Below, piece after piece: positions 8,311-16,287 of a DNA stretch of 28,869 nucleotides. How positions within the stretch are numbered: position 1 is the stretch's first letter; the number at the start of each line of letters is the position of its first letter. The DNA comes from a virus. The notes below the pieces were generated by a model. It ran no database searches and was not told where the DNA came from. It saw only the letters and a program-made list of their open reading frames with translations. A program made the translations under genes and the position numbers. The DNA is taken from IMG/VR virus record IMGVR_UViG_3300042519_001559, positions 1 through 28,869 of that record. The stretch is one strand, 5' to 3'.

Positions 8311-8607
8311 TTAATCACAAAAGCTCACACAGTTGAACGCCGAATTATAATAATATTTTGTCCCATTGTTTTCTTCGGCATCCCAACCAATAACAGTGGG
8401 AACTTCACATTCATAGAAGTAGAATTGGCTACCATTATTAGACGATGGGTGGATATATGTCGTGTCTTGACCCCAAAGAATGAAATCGTTGGCTGATAGG
8501 TGATAATACTTAGAACCGTTGTTTGTATTAACATTCCAACCCGAAACGGTGGGGACACCGCAGGATAATTCGTAATAAACGGAACCATTGTTTGATTCAA
8601 AGGACAT
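8311..8607 (-). CDS. Small NNGS-repeat protein, 98 aa
   Basis: Made almost wholly of four tandem units of roughly 23-24 residues, each starting NNGS/NNGT followed by an aromatic pair (VYY, KYY, QFY, KYY) and, in units 1 and 3, a (V)PTVxGWD/N segment. The pattern suggests a small beta-repeat, possibly a capsid-decoration or surface-binding protein; I do not recognise the family. Start ATG 8607 (MSFESNNGS) follows TAAGTA by 5 nt; the longer frame upstream runs through the divergent gp13 gene and is rejected. It ends just before the PAS gene promoter. Confidence 0.65.
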   Translation of the reverse strand: MSFESNNGSVYYELSCGVPTVSGWNVNTNNGSKYYHLSANDFILWGQDTTYIHPSSNNGSQFYFYECEVPTVIGWDAEENNGTKYYYNSAFNCVSFCD

Positions 8608-8612
8608 GATAA

Positions 8613-8618
8613 TACTTA
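8613..8618 (-). promoter_or_regulatory. Late promoter element TAAGTA, 5 nt before start
   Basis: Minus-strand TAAGTA, 5 nt before ATG 8607; back to back with the plus element at 8625, only 6 bp between hexamers. Confidence 0.65.
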
Positions 8619-8624
8619 ACACAT

Positions 8625-8630
8625 TAAATA
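8625..8630 (+). promoter_or_regulatory. Late promoter element TAAATA, 5 nt before start
   Basis: TAAATA then AGAAT then ATG 8636 of the gp13-like neck gene. The same ATTAAATAAGAAT string recurs before the gene at 15734. Confidence 0.7.
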
Positions 8631-8635
8631 AGAAT

Positions 8636-9778
8636 ATGAGTCTTTGCCAAGTTGAACCGATTTCCGCTTTCATGTCCACCAACCTCAATTCCAAGATTGA
8701 GTGTTACCAACGTTTGGGGGAGCGAATTTTAAGAACTTTGGGGCATCCGATGATTAATGTGGAATTGCATTACGATCAGTTATATGAAGCCATATCAATG
8801 GCGGTTGATTTTTTCACCGTATATAGTGGTTATACCAAAGAATATCTCCTTTTTGACAGCCGATTATACGAGGGTAATAAAGGATTGCGCTTAGATCACC
8901 TTTTCACCGTAGCAAATTCGGGATATACACCATCGGAAAAGCTTAATGATAAAAGGACTGGTCCACAACCGGATTACGAAGTAACACTCCCCACCCCCTT
9001 ATATGTTTCCCTTTCAACGATTCCAAGCTCATATTTCACATCATCGTCAGCGTTGAGTGGCGTGGTTCCTTCTGATGGTATCACATCCATGCAAATCATC
9101 GATCAAACCACATATGATCTGTTGGTGGGATTCAATGCTGGTTTGGGCGTTCTCTTCCAACAATCTTACCGAAAGCCGTTCACGATACAGTGTGAACAAC
9201 AGGATGATGTGAACACATTCAATAATATGTTTGATTACGATGTTATGGATTACCGAAAGGTGGTTGATGTGATTGCCTTTGAGGAGGGTTCTTCCACAGG
9301 TGTCAACACATTGTTCTCCGTCGAGCAAACCATGGCTCAACAAAGTTACCATGCTTATTCTCTGGGTAACTATGGATTTGATATCCTTTCTTGGCACACG
9401 GTCAAGGATTGGATCGATACCCGTGAAAAGGTATTTGCCACTCGCAGGGATATTTATTTTGATGCAAGAACGCAATATCTCCGTTTAATTCCCCAACCGA
9501 AGAACACACAATTCTATGGATTACTCACATGTTATGTGGAAAGACCATTGAGGGATTTGGTGAAGGAGAAATGGATTCTGGAATACGCAACCGCCATGTC
9601 CAAGATTATGTGGGGTCGGATACTTACTAAGATAAACGGAATTAATTTACCGGGGGGTGGAACCATCAACGGCGATTCGGTCTTGTCGGAAGGTTTGGAA
9701 GAGAAGAAAGAACTTGAAAATTTCCTGATTGAAGGTGGTTTCGGAAATATGGACCCTCCCTTGATGTTGGTCATGTAA
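8636..9778 (+). CDS. 13: Neck protein, T4 gp13-like
   Basis: Head-completion neck protein that with gp14 forms the collar between portal and tail. The N-terminus (ERILRTLGHPMINVELHYDQ) lines up with T4 gp13 'ILRRLGAPIINVELTPDQ', and the C-terminus (EYATAMSKIMWGRILTKING then LPGGGTINGD and DPP) with T4 'RYATALAKELNGQILARHQG...LPGGVTIDG...DPP'. At 380 residues it is longer than T4 gp13 (309), with an insertion in the middle. ATG 8636 follows a TAAATA element by 5 nt; ATG 8672 is possible but lacks that signal. Confidence 0.88.
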   Translation: MSLCQVEPISAFMSTNLNSKIECYQRLGERILRTLGHPMINVELHYDQLYEAISMAVDFFTVYSGYTKEYLLFDSRLYEGNKGLRLDHLFTVANSGYTPSEKLNDKRTGPQPDYEVTLPTPLYVSLSTIPSSYFTSSSALSGVVPSDGITSMQIIDQTTYDLLVGFNAGLGVLFQQSYRKPFTIQCEQQDDVNTFNNMFDYDVMDYRKVVDVIAFEEGSSTGVNTLFSVEQTMAQQSYHAYSLGNYGFDILSWHTVKDWIDTREKVFATRRDIYFDARTQYLRLIPQPKNTQFYGLLTCYVERPLRDLVKEKWILEYATAMSKIMWGRILTKINGINLPGGGTINGDSVLSEGLEEKKELENFLIEGGFGNMDPPLMLVM

Positions 9779-9788
9779 GATGCTTCAT

Positions 9789-9794
9789 TAAGTA
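9789..9794 (+). promoter_or_regulatory. Late promoter element TAAGTA, 6 nt before start
   Basis: TAAGTA then TTATAA then ATG 9801. Confidence 0.65.
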
Positions 9795-9800
9795 TTATAA

Positions 9801-10526
9801 ATGTTCATCAGAGGCAGCGGACAAGGTAATGAAGCGAGAAGGAACGACGAATCGTTCTACCGTGGAATCGTGGTCAAGAACAACGATCCCCTCAAGATGA
9901 ATCGGGTTAAGATATTCATCCCCGAATTATCAAACCAACCCTTTGACGAATGGTTTGAGAAATATGAGGAAATGAATATCCAAAGACCCGGACTCAATAA
10001 TCCCGAGGATACTTGGGTTGATATAAAGATTTATGAGGAGATTGCGAAACATATTCCATGGGCAGAACCATGTTACCCTCTGATGGGGGAATCCGGCAAT
10101 GGGCGATACTTCAAACAGGATGGGGATGGTTTGGCTGTTATAACGGACAGTAATTATTCTGAGACATATGAAGATAATAATACAGAAGTCCCAACTCTGA
10201 GTGGAGGATCGTTCTCCCCCTCATTTTTATATGAAAACAAATCCACCATGGTATCCGATGCGTTTGCAACCCCTCTGGATGTTTTTTCCGTCAAATGCAA
10301 TCCATATGCGTTTGGATATAAATCAAATAATTTTACCAACAAATCCAAAGGAATGTTCGGCATACCGGAAGTGGGTTCCAAGGTTTGGGTGTTCCATTAT
10401 CTGGGAGATTTGAATTTTCCCATTTACTTTGGAGTGTCACAGGATTTCCGAAGCCTGACACTGATAAATAGAACCGATAATGATAACAAGGTTTCCCCTT
10501 ATTATCCAAATGATTTTGAAAACTGA
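9801..10526 (+). CDS. Baseplate hub OB-fold protein (gp5 N-domain-like)
   Basis: 241 residues with an OB-fold pattern split by an insertion. The opening strands (YRGIVVKNNDPLKMNRVKIF) match the gp5/VgrG N-terminal 'GVVEDRMDPLKLGRVRVRV', and the closing part (GMFGIPEVGSKVWVFHYLGD, then FPIYFGV) matches 'GPVEGTRVYGHFLDK...GIVLGTYGG'. This domain sits at the tip of the tail tube in T4. No lysozyme domain follows, unlike T4 gp5; the spike is apparently the next gene, coupled by a TGATG overlap. Confidence 0.75.
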   Translation: MFIRGSGQGNEARRNDESFYRGIVVKNNDPLKMNRVKIFIPELSNQPFDEWFEKYEEMNIQRPGLNNPEDTWVDIKIYEEIAKHIPWAEPCYPLMGESGNGRYFKQDGDGLAVITDSNYSETYEDNNTEVPTLSGGSFSPSFLYENKSTMVSDAFATPLDVFSVKCNPYAFGYKSNNFTNKSKGMFGIPEVGSKVWVFHYLGDLNFPIYFGVSQDFRSLTLINRTDNDNKVSPYYPNDFEN

Positions 10527-12115
10527 TGAGTAAGATTTATAGAAATAGAACGGTTTTTAATCAAAGGGGTGGCTCTTTGGTGATCACAAACACAACCGAT
10601 CAGGAGAGTGTTCAGCTTTCCCAAAGATCGGGTAGTAATATATTATTAAACAATCTGGTTAATTCAGAGCTTGCCACCAACAATAAGCAAACCCATGTTA
10701 TCAATGATAATTTTGAGACTGTTCTCAACGACGATAATAAATTCGTAAAAGGTGTCCAAACCAATCGTGTGGGAAATACCCGATATGATTTCAAAGGATT
10801 CCTGAAGGATGATGAGATTGAAGCGTTCCAGCAATGGAAAGACACTTTTAATTCGGTTGCGTTAGTAAATTCCAAATTCAAGATCAAGCGGGGAGGAGTA
10901 TCTGGGCCAAATGGTGTCAATACTGATTTGAAGGGAGAACGCGCCGACAATCCAGTAATCGGTTCCAAGGTCTATGTGGTGGAGAACAAGTTCAATGGAT
11001 ATGTTAAATTACCCAAAAGATTATCATCCATTGATGAAGTAACCGATTACTCACCCGTTCCCGATCACGGTAAGACCAAACCCGCGAGCAATAAAGATAT
11101 AAAGGAAGAGGATATTTCCAAGAGTGCGGGTCAACAAGGATCAAAAGCTCCCGGTGTTTTGGAATTTGGTGTGAAGAAATCGGCAGCTACTGAAAACGGG
11201 GAATGGGAGTCGGAAGAGGAAGCACAGAATATTGCTGATGCTGTATTGGAAATTCAGGAACAACTCACCCCCATTGAGGAGAAGATGGGAGATGGGGGAG
11301 ATGAACATATCATCGTCAAGAGAAACAAGATTGAAACGGTGGGGGCTGTTTTTAACGATTATCCATCGGTTCGTATTGATGAGAAAGGGAGAAGCCAACC
11401 TTTTGAGATGCTTGTGGGGGATACTGGTGTGTATAAGAACCATGATTATATCCCCCATGTGGAGGAGATAGATAATTCTTCCAATTTCCCATGTGGGCAG
11501 GACACCAAGATCGTGGGTAATTCTTACAATCGGATCGTGGGTTCGGGCGGCATTTCCCTGAAGACCACCGGAGCCACGGAATTGGGGGGAGCAACCCTAA
11601 AAGCCGGATTCAAAAAAATAAATATCAATGCTTCCCATGGCGTTCACATTGGATCAGAAAATGCAATTGAGTTGCAATCCATGAAAACCATCGTTCTCCG
11701 CACGAACAGACAGGTTTACGTGGAATCATCCCTTGGTGTTAAAAATAATTTAATTGTAGGAGGGGGTCTTGCCGTGGAGGGTCAGACCTACCTACAAGGT
11801 GTTACAGCCCCTCTGGAGGTGCAACAGACGGAAAATACACTGGTGTCCGGTAGGTTCGCCACAACAACGAATCGCAGCCTGTTTATCGGGGAGTGTGAGA
11901 TAGCGGGAGCCTTTTATCCAGTGTATGCCAGAGCCGCTGATGATCTGATTGTAACATATCCCCATAGCCACCACTTCAACAACTTACCGCTGAAGCTCAT
12001 GGAAGCCAATGAGGATGTTCGCAAGGATGCCCATAAGAATGGTATCAATGTCCACAACTCGGTTGCCCAAGCGTATCCTCAGATGCATGAGAAGAAGGAA
12101 CCGCAGAAGGGTTGA
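10526..12115 (+). CDS. Baseplate central spike-like protein
   Basis: 529 residues. The C-terminal ~300 look like a beta-helical spike: short strands with repeated Gly and Val/Ile spacing (KIVGNSYNRIVGSGGISLKT, VHIGSENAIELQSMKTIVLR, VYVESSLGVKNNLIVGGGLA), as in gp5C/VgrG spikes. The end has a His cluster (YPHSHHF), reminiscent of metal-binding spike tips, though it is not at the very terminus. The middle (~180-250) is acidic and probably flexible. It starts within the stop of the OB-fold gene, so the two likely form one hub. Alternative: another beta-helical baseplate protein. Confidence 0.68.
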   Translation: MSKIYRNRTVFNQRGGSLVITNTTDQESVQLSQRSGSNILLNNLVNSELATNNKQTHVINDNFETVLNDDNKFVKGVQTNRVGNTRYDFKGFLKDDEIEAFQQWKDTFNSVALVNSKFKIKRGGVSGPNGVNTDLKGERADNPVIGSKVYVVENKFNGYVKLPKRLSSIDEVTDYSPVPDHGKTKPASNKDIKEEDISKSAGQQGSKAPGVLEFGVKKSAATENGEWESEEEAQNIADAVLEIQEQLTPIEEKMGDGGDEHIIVKRNKIETVGAVFNDYPSVRIDEKGRSQPFEMLVGDTGVYKNHDYIPHVEEIDNSSNFPCGQDTKIVGNSYNRIVGSGGISLKTTGATELGGATLKAGFKKININASHGVHIGSENAIELQSMKTIVLRTNRQVYVESSLGVKNNLIVGGGLAVEGQTYLQGVTAPLEVQQTENTLVSGRFATTTNRSLFIGECEIAGAFYPVYARAADDLIVTYPHSHHFNNLPLKLMEANEDVRKDAHKNGINVHNSVAQAYPQMHEKKEPQKG

Positions 12116-12308
12116 TCCAGAAAAATAAAGACTTTTCCCAAAATTCTTGAATTGTTTGAAATCTCCCTAATTGGATATCCCACACTTTCCGAAAATATTC
12201 TTCATCTGTATATTTTTGATTATGTGATGTTGGTATAATCATACACAATTCGCTACCTTCGTAAAACCATCCCATGTGGTTGTTTTTTCCACTTCTATAT
12301 AATTTCAT
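12045..12308 (-). CDS. Hypothetical protein, 87 aa
   Basis: Small protein of unknown function, with an aromatic N-half (HMGWFYEGSELCMIIPTSHN). It is supported by GAGGGA about 8 nt before ATG 12308, lying inside the end of nrdA, and by its place 5 nt downstream of nrdA on the same strand. The last 71 nt run antisense into the end of the spike gene; the C-terminal residues there may not be under selection. Probably cotranscribed with nrdB-nrdA. Confidence 0.55.
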   Translation of the reverse strand: MKLYRSGKNNHMGWFYEGSELCMIIPTSHNQKYTDEEYFRKVWDIQLGRFQTIQEFWEKSLFFWINPSAVPSSHASEDTLGQPSCGH

Positions 12309-12313
12309 CGTGA

Positions 12314-13966
12314 TTATCCCTCACAGGATTTACAATTCATAATTGATCTTGCCAAATCTTGGGAAGGATTGGAACTTCTCTGATAGTAGAGAGATTTGAT
12401 CCCTTGCTCCCAAGCGAAAATCATAAGCTGATTAATTTCCTTTGGTTTGGTTCCCGCTGGAATCATGACATTTAAGGATTGTCCCTGATCAATATAATTG
12501 CCCCGCTGTGCTGCTTGGACTATGATTTCTTTCTGAGAAATCTCAGCAAATGTCTTGAATATATCTCTCTCTTCTTGAGTTAAGAAATCCAGATGTTGAA
12601 CACTTCCACCGTGAGATAAAATATCTTTCCAAACATCTTTTGTATTTTTATCTTTGGATTTCAACAATTCGATGAGATGGGGATTCTTGTATGTGAACTT
12701 GCCTTTAGCCAAATTCTTCACGAAGTAATTGGAATTGAGAGGTTCAATGGATGGGGAAACTTGTCCAAGAATAAATGCTGAACTTGTTGTCGGAGCAACT
12801 GCTAATGTGGTGGTATTCCGACGACCATAACCTTTTAGGACTTCCGGCTCTCCAAACATTTGAGCCAATTCTTCGGTTGCCTTGTCAGCACGTTTACGAA
12901 TCTCTGAGAAAATTTCAAGATTCTCAAAATGAGCATCCATGCTTTCCCAAGCGATCATTTTGGATTGAAGATAACTATGGTATCCAAGAACACCCATTCC
13001 CAATGCTCTATGATTTTTTGCGAAATTATATGCAGCTTTCATCAGATTGCTATCAGCATTTTTTTCAATGAATTCGCTCATCACCGCATCAAGAAACATC
13101 ACCATAGTCTCAACAGCATCCGTATCTTTAATTTCTTCCCACCAAAGCAAATTTAGGGATGAGAGACAACAAACAAAAGATTCATCGGCGGATGATGGGA
13201 GAAAGATTTCAGAACAAAGATTACTTGATTTGATATCATAGCCCTTATCCTTGTAAACTTGTGGTTTATTATTATTCGCGTTATCTGTGAAAAACACATA
13301 TGGATAACCCGTTTCCGTGCGCTTCTTGATAATTGCTCCCCACCTACGTCTTTTTTCCTTATCTCCCTCAAGCATGGATTTCATCCATTCATCGGATACA
13401 CAGACACCAATCGACATATCTTGAATTGGGTGTCCTTCCGAACGAATTTTCATAAATTCATCGAAGTCATCATGATCAATGGGAAGATATGCGGCAAAGC
13501 TTCCCCTACGTGCGCTACCCTGACTCACAATGCTTGTAACAGTATCAAACAATTCCATACAGCGAACGGCACCTTCCGCAACACCCCCCGTTGAAATCTT
13601 GGAACCACGGGGACGAATATCACCAAAGTATCCAGAGGTTCCCCCTCCCACTTTTGTCATCATACCAACTTCAGCCTGTTTGATCAGGAAATTTTCAATA
13701 CTATCCCCAACATAACTATTGAAACAGGAGATGGGATTACCACGCTTGTTTCCGAAATTCATCCAAACAGGAGTGGCAAGGCTGTAATAACCTTTTGCCA
13801 TATAACCTTGGAATTTCTTAGCGAATCCTTTGATACCAAGTATCTTTTCCGCTGTTTTTGAAATTTCCTCAATCCTTTCAAGAGCGGTTTGCCCTTCTTT
13901 TAAATATCCTCTCTCCAAAAATTTGATGGAGTCCTCGTTCAACCAGTAATAATCTTCTCTTGTCAT
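12314..13966 (-). CDS. nrdA: Ribonucleotide reductase class I large subunit
   Basis: Reduces ribonucleotides to deoxyribonucleotides for phage DNA synthesis, with NrdB. Visible active-site features: first redox Cys in NPISCFNS, NLCSE (radical Cys plus Glu), second redox Cys in FVCCLSSLNL, the radical-transfer tyrosine pair in SLYYQRS, and a C-terminal CxxC (NCKSCEG) that is re-reduced by thioredoxin or glutaredoxin. At 550 residues it lacks the N-terminal ATP cone of E. coli NrdA (761 aa), so overall activity control by ATP/dATP is probably absent. I choose ATG 13966, 4 nt after the nrdB stop; a TTG at 14023 would overlap nrdB. Confidence 0.93.
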   Translation of the reverse strand: MTREDYYWLNEDSIKFLERGYLKEGQTALERIEEISKTAEKILGIKGFAKKFQGYMAKGYYSLATPVWMNFGNKRGNPISCFNSYVGDSIENFLIKQAEVGMMTKVGGGTSGYFGDIRPRGSKISTGGVAEGAVRCMELFDTVTSIVSQGSARRGSFAAYLPIDHDDFDEFMKIRSEGHPIQDMSIGVCVSDEWMKSMLEGDKEKRRRWGAIIKKRTETGYPYVFFTDNANNNKPQVYKDKGYDIKSSNLCSEIFLPSSADESFVCCLSSLNLLWWEEIKDTDAVETMVMFLDAVMSEFIEKNADSNLMKAAYNFAKNHRALGMGVLGYHSYLQSKMIAWESMDAHFENLEIFSEIRKRADKATEELAQMFGEPEVLKGYGRRNTTTLAVAPTTSSAFILGQVSPSIEPLNSNYFVKNLAKGKFTYKNPHLIELLKSKDKNTKDVWKDILSHGGSVQHLDFLTQEERDIFKTFAEISQKEIIVQAAQRGNYIDQGQSLNVMIPAGTKPKEINQLMIFAWEQGIKSLYYQRSSNPSQDLARSIMNCKSCEG

Positions 13967-13970
13967 ATAA

Positions 13971-14945
13971 TTAAAATAATTCGTCTTCTTCGTAACATTG
14001 GCTATTTTTAGAATACTCAACACTTTTTGCGTGAAAAAAATCTGTCATATTTGATCCCATCAATTCTTCTTCAAACCACATAGTTTTTTCAATCAACTCT
14101 TGGTCTATAGTAAATACTTTTTTAAATCCTATTTGTTCAGCACAATCATTTAGGGTGGATTTAACCAATTCTTTTAAAATTGGTGCGGAGAGATTTTCCT
14201 CTTCCATACCATTCACAGCCCAATCAATGATTTTACTTTCTGATATAAAAGATTGTTCCATTTCATGTGCAATTCTCTCTTCCAATTCTTCATCAAATAG
14301 TTCTGGCATTTCTTCCCTGATGGTGTTAATCAACTTGATTCCGACAAGTGCGTGTATGAGTTCTTCATTTCTCGTGTAACGCACTTGTTGATCGGTATCT
14401 TTTAAAACATTTTTAAATCTTCCAAACCAATTAATAATATAAAATTGAGAAAATAATGAAACTCTCTCTACGAATAATGTAAAAAGAATCAACGCATAAA
14501 GATATTGTTTCTTGGAATCCTTGTAGAAACGATGGGTATATTTTTTAAGATACTTCACGCGCCCCTGAATCCAATCCAATTTGAGGTTTTCTTCAAATAC
14601 ATCGTTTAGTCCCAACACATCTAACAGACGTTCATATGCATTGTTATGGATCACCTCCACGTTAGCCATTACAAATCCCAAATCAGATAGGGATGGGTGG
14701 GGAAGGTTATCCCCGAGCTTTGCCCAAAATGTTTTTACAGCAACCTCAATCTGTCCGATAGCAGATAATGTTCTCACGATGATTTCCCGCTCCTGATCCG
14801 TGAGTTGAGTCTTGAACTGATGTAGATCACTCTTAAAAGAGAACTCCTTATCAGTCCAAAAGCCATTGTGCATGGCTTCAATGAATTGTTCTGTCCAAGG
14901 GTATTTGTTTGGTTTCCTGCTTATCTGTTCGTCAAAAATGCTCAT
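13971..14945 (-). CDS. nrdB: Ribonucleotide reductase class I small subunit
   Basis: Carries the metal cofactor that starts radical chemistry in NrdA. Ligands visible: EVIHNNAY (Glu-x2-His, and Tyr at the radical position), FVERVSLF (Glu), and EELIH (Glu-x2-His). The first carboxylate, Asp84 in E. coli, is apparently Glu in GQIEVAVKTFW. This style resembles bacterial NrdBs, including Bacteroidetes types, rather than T4 NrdB. There is no ATP cone. It has its own possible late element 10 nt upstream and runs straight into nrdA. Confidence 0.92.
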   Translation of the reverse strand: MSIFDEQISRKPNKYPWTEQFIEAMHNGFWTDKEFSFKSDLHQFKTQLTDQEREIIVRTLSAIGQIEVAVKTFWAKLGDNLPHPSLSDLGFVMANVEVIHNNAYERLLDVLGLNDVFEENLKLDWIQGRVKYLKKYTHRFYKDSKKQYLYALILFTLFVERVSLFSQFYIINWFGRFKNVLKDTDQQVRYTRNEELIHALVGIKLINTIREEMPELFDEELEERIAHEMEQSFISESKIIDWAVNGMEEENLSAPILKELVKSTLNDCAEQIGFKKVFTIDQELIEKTMWFEEELMGSNMTDFFHAKSVEYSKNSQCYEEDELF

Positions 14946-14955
14946 AGTGCCTGAT

Positions 14956-14961
14956 TATTTA
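14956..14961 (-). promoter_or_regulatory. Possible late promoter element TAAATA
   Basis: Minus-strand TAAATA 10 nt before nrdB ATG; the gap is longer than in the main group. Confidence 0.4.
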
Positions 14962-15044
14962 TCTCTCGTTTTCGCTGATTATCGTTTTGAATTTTGGTTG
15001 TTCGCTGTGCTAAATAATGGCACGGAGATTCCAAAAATCAAGCT

Positions 15045-15686
15045 TTAAATGATCTCATCAACGATTCCGTATTGTAGGCATTCCTCCGCATTGAGCCAGA
15101 TGTCCCTCTTCAAAAGCTCGTCCAATTTTTTCATTGGTAATTTCGTATTCTTTTTATAGAAATCTTTTAAGAGTTTCATCAGGTTGGTGCAATTGAAAAT
15201 CTCATCCTCCATTTCCGAGAACTTTCCATATACACCGGAACTCAATTGATGAATCAGAAGATGGGCATGTTGCCCCATATATCTCTTATGACCAATGGCG
15301 GAAACCAAAGTTCCCGCACTTGCTACACTCCCATCAATGTGGGTATAGACCTTGGATTTCAACCTACGGATGGTATCCACGGTGGAGAACGCGGCAAATA
15401 TGCTACCGCCGAAGGTATTCAAATGAAGATTGATAATCGGATCGTATGCACCATCTAAACCAAGGGCAACACTCTGGAGCTTCAAATCCGTTTCCAAAAG
15501 AACCCGATTCAGTTCCAACATCGCCCCTTCTTCAACATCAGCATAAAATAAAATTTTATTATTGATAACCCGAATACCTTGTGGTGATTGATTTTCCTCA
15601 TTATCTGAAGAATTGATGATAATTTGAGGCATTTGAAATGCATTTGTATTTTCTTTCTCTTCTTCATTTCGGTAACGCCACTTCAT
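15045..15686 (-). CDS. clpP: ClpP-like serine protease
   Basis: ClpP/crotonase-fold protease with all three catalytic residues: Ser123 in GSVASAG, His146 in LLIHQLSSG and Asp195 in KRDIWLNAEE. The 213-residue length is usual for ClpP, with an N-terminal polar extension of ~40 residues that replaces the propeptide. It could partner host ClpX/A or serve as a phage prohead-type protease. No T4 gp21-like protease is in this window, so a head-maturation role cannot be excluded. Own TAAGTA element 6 nt before ATG 15686. Confidence 0.88.
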   Translation of the reverse strand: MKWRYRNEEEKENTNAFQMPQIIINSSDNEENQSPQGIRVINNKILFYADVEEGAMLELNRVLLETDLKLQSVALGLDGAYDPIINLHLNTFGGSIFAAFSTVDTIRRLKSKVYTHIDGSVASAGTLVSAIGHKRYMGQHAHLLIHQLSSGVYGKFSEMEDEIFNCTNLMKLLKDFYKKNTKLPMKKLDELLKRDIWLNAEECLQYGIVDEII

Positions 15687-15692
15687 GAATAA

Positions 15693-15698
15693 TACTTA
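15693..15698 (-). promoter_or_regulatory. Late promoter element TAAGTA, 6 nt before start
   Basis: Minus strand, 6 nt before clpP ATG. AATACTTAACAC on the plus strand here is identical to the site at 8612. Confidence 0.65.
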
Positions 15699-15722
15699 AC
15701 ACGGAAATCTGGGTTCGCAAAT

Positions 15723-15728
15723 TAAATA
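15723..15728 (+). promoter_or_regulatory. Late promoter element TAAATA, 5 nt before start
   Basis: ATTAAATAAGAAT then GTG 15734; divergent from the clpP element. Confidence 0.65.
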
Positions 15729-15733
15729 AGAAT

Positions 15734-16039
15734 GTGGATAAAGAATTAACAAACATCTATTCCGATATTATTTTGGAATACCAATCGGGTTTCAACCCTC
15801 CTCAAAGGGTTCCCAAACAAACGATTCCCGATGAAGCAGGAACAAAATTATCTTATAATAAGCAGACAATCGGAATGGCACCACCTCTGATGACTACCAA
15901 TGTCTATGGGGAACAGGAGGAGGAAGCCGTGGGAATTTTTAAAATTATTCAAGAATTGGAATCGGAATATGTCGGGGATTCTCCGATAAATAATGCCGTG
16001 AGATTGGCATTTGGTAAATTAAAGGAAAAATTGGCATGA
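15734..16039 (+). CDS. Hypothetical late protein, 101 aa
   Basis: Unknown function. The N-terminus (MDKELTNIYSDIILEYQSGF) carries the hydrophobic-Tyr-acidic leader with an ILE site shared with other late genes, so it may be an internal head protein. The middle is polar and Pro-rich; the C-terminus is helical. Start is GTG 15734, because the overlapping ATG at 15732 stops after four codons and the TAAATA spacing supports GTG. It overlaps the next gene by 4 nt (ATGA). Confidence 0.62.
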   Translation: MDKELTNIYSDIILEYQSGFNPPQRVPKQTIPDEAGTKLSYNKQTIGMAPPLMTTNVYGEQEEEAVGIFKIIQELESEYVGDSPINNAVRLAFGKLKEKLA

Positions 16040-16287
16040 ACAAGGATCGGGAAATTTTGGAAGAGATGGTGGGAGAAATCATCGAAGAGATTGCCAAACA
16101 CGGGAAAACTCGCCGTTTGTTTGAACTTTTGGACGATGCTGTGAAAAAAGGATTTGTAAAATACGTTGAAAAAAACGGGAAAGTTATGGTGAAATCCCTG
16201 AAAGATGATCGCCAATATCTGGCGCATTTGGGGGAGGTTGCGGTTGATCCCGTGTCGCGGTTTCTGAAAAAGCTGGGATACGAATAA
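16036..16287 (+). CDS. Hypothetical protein, 83 aa
   Basis: Small charged helical protein, rich in Glu and Lys (DREILEEMVGEIIEEIAKHG), function unknown. It is translationally coupled to the upstream gene by ATGA, with AAGGA about 10 nt before the start. The stop abuts the convergent endolysin gene. No membrane segment is seen. Confidence 0.6.
   Translation: MNKDREILEEMVGEIIEEIAKHGKTRRLFELLDDAVKKGFVKYVEKNGKVMVKSLKDDRQYLAHLGEVAVDPVSRFLKKLGYE

Noticed and set aside
8311-8694. Longer start for the NNGS-repeat gene
   Set aside because: The extension runs through the divergent gp13 start; the TAAGTA spacing supports ATG 8607.
13967-14023. TTG start extending nrdA upstream
   Set aside because: Would overlap nrdB by 53 nt, uses a rare start and adds no conserved residues.
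14997-15024. GTGC/GCAC hairpin between clpP and nrdB
   Set aside because: Four-base stem with a nine-base loop and no U tract; too weak for a terminator.
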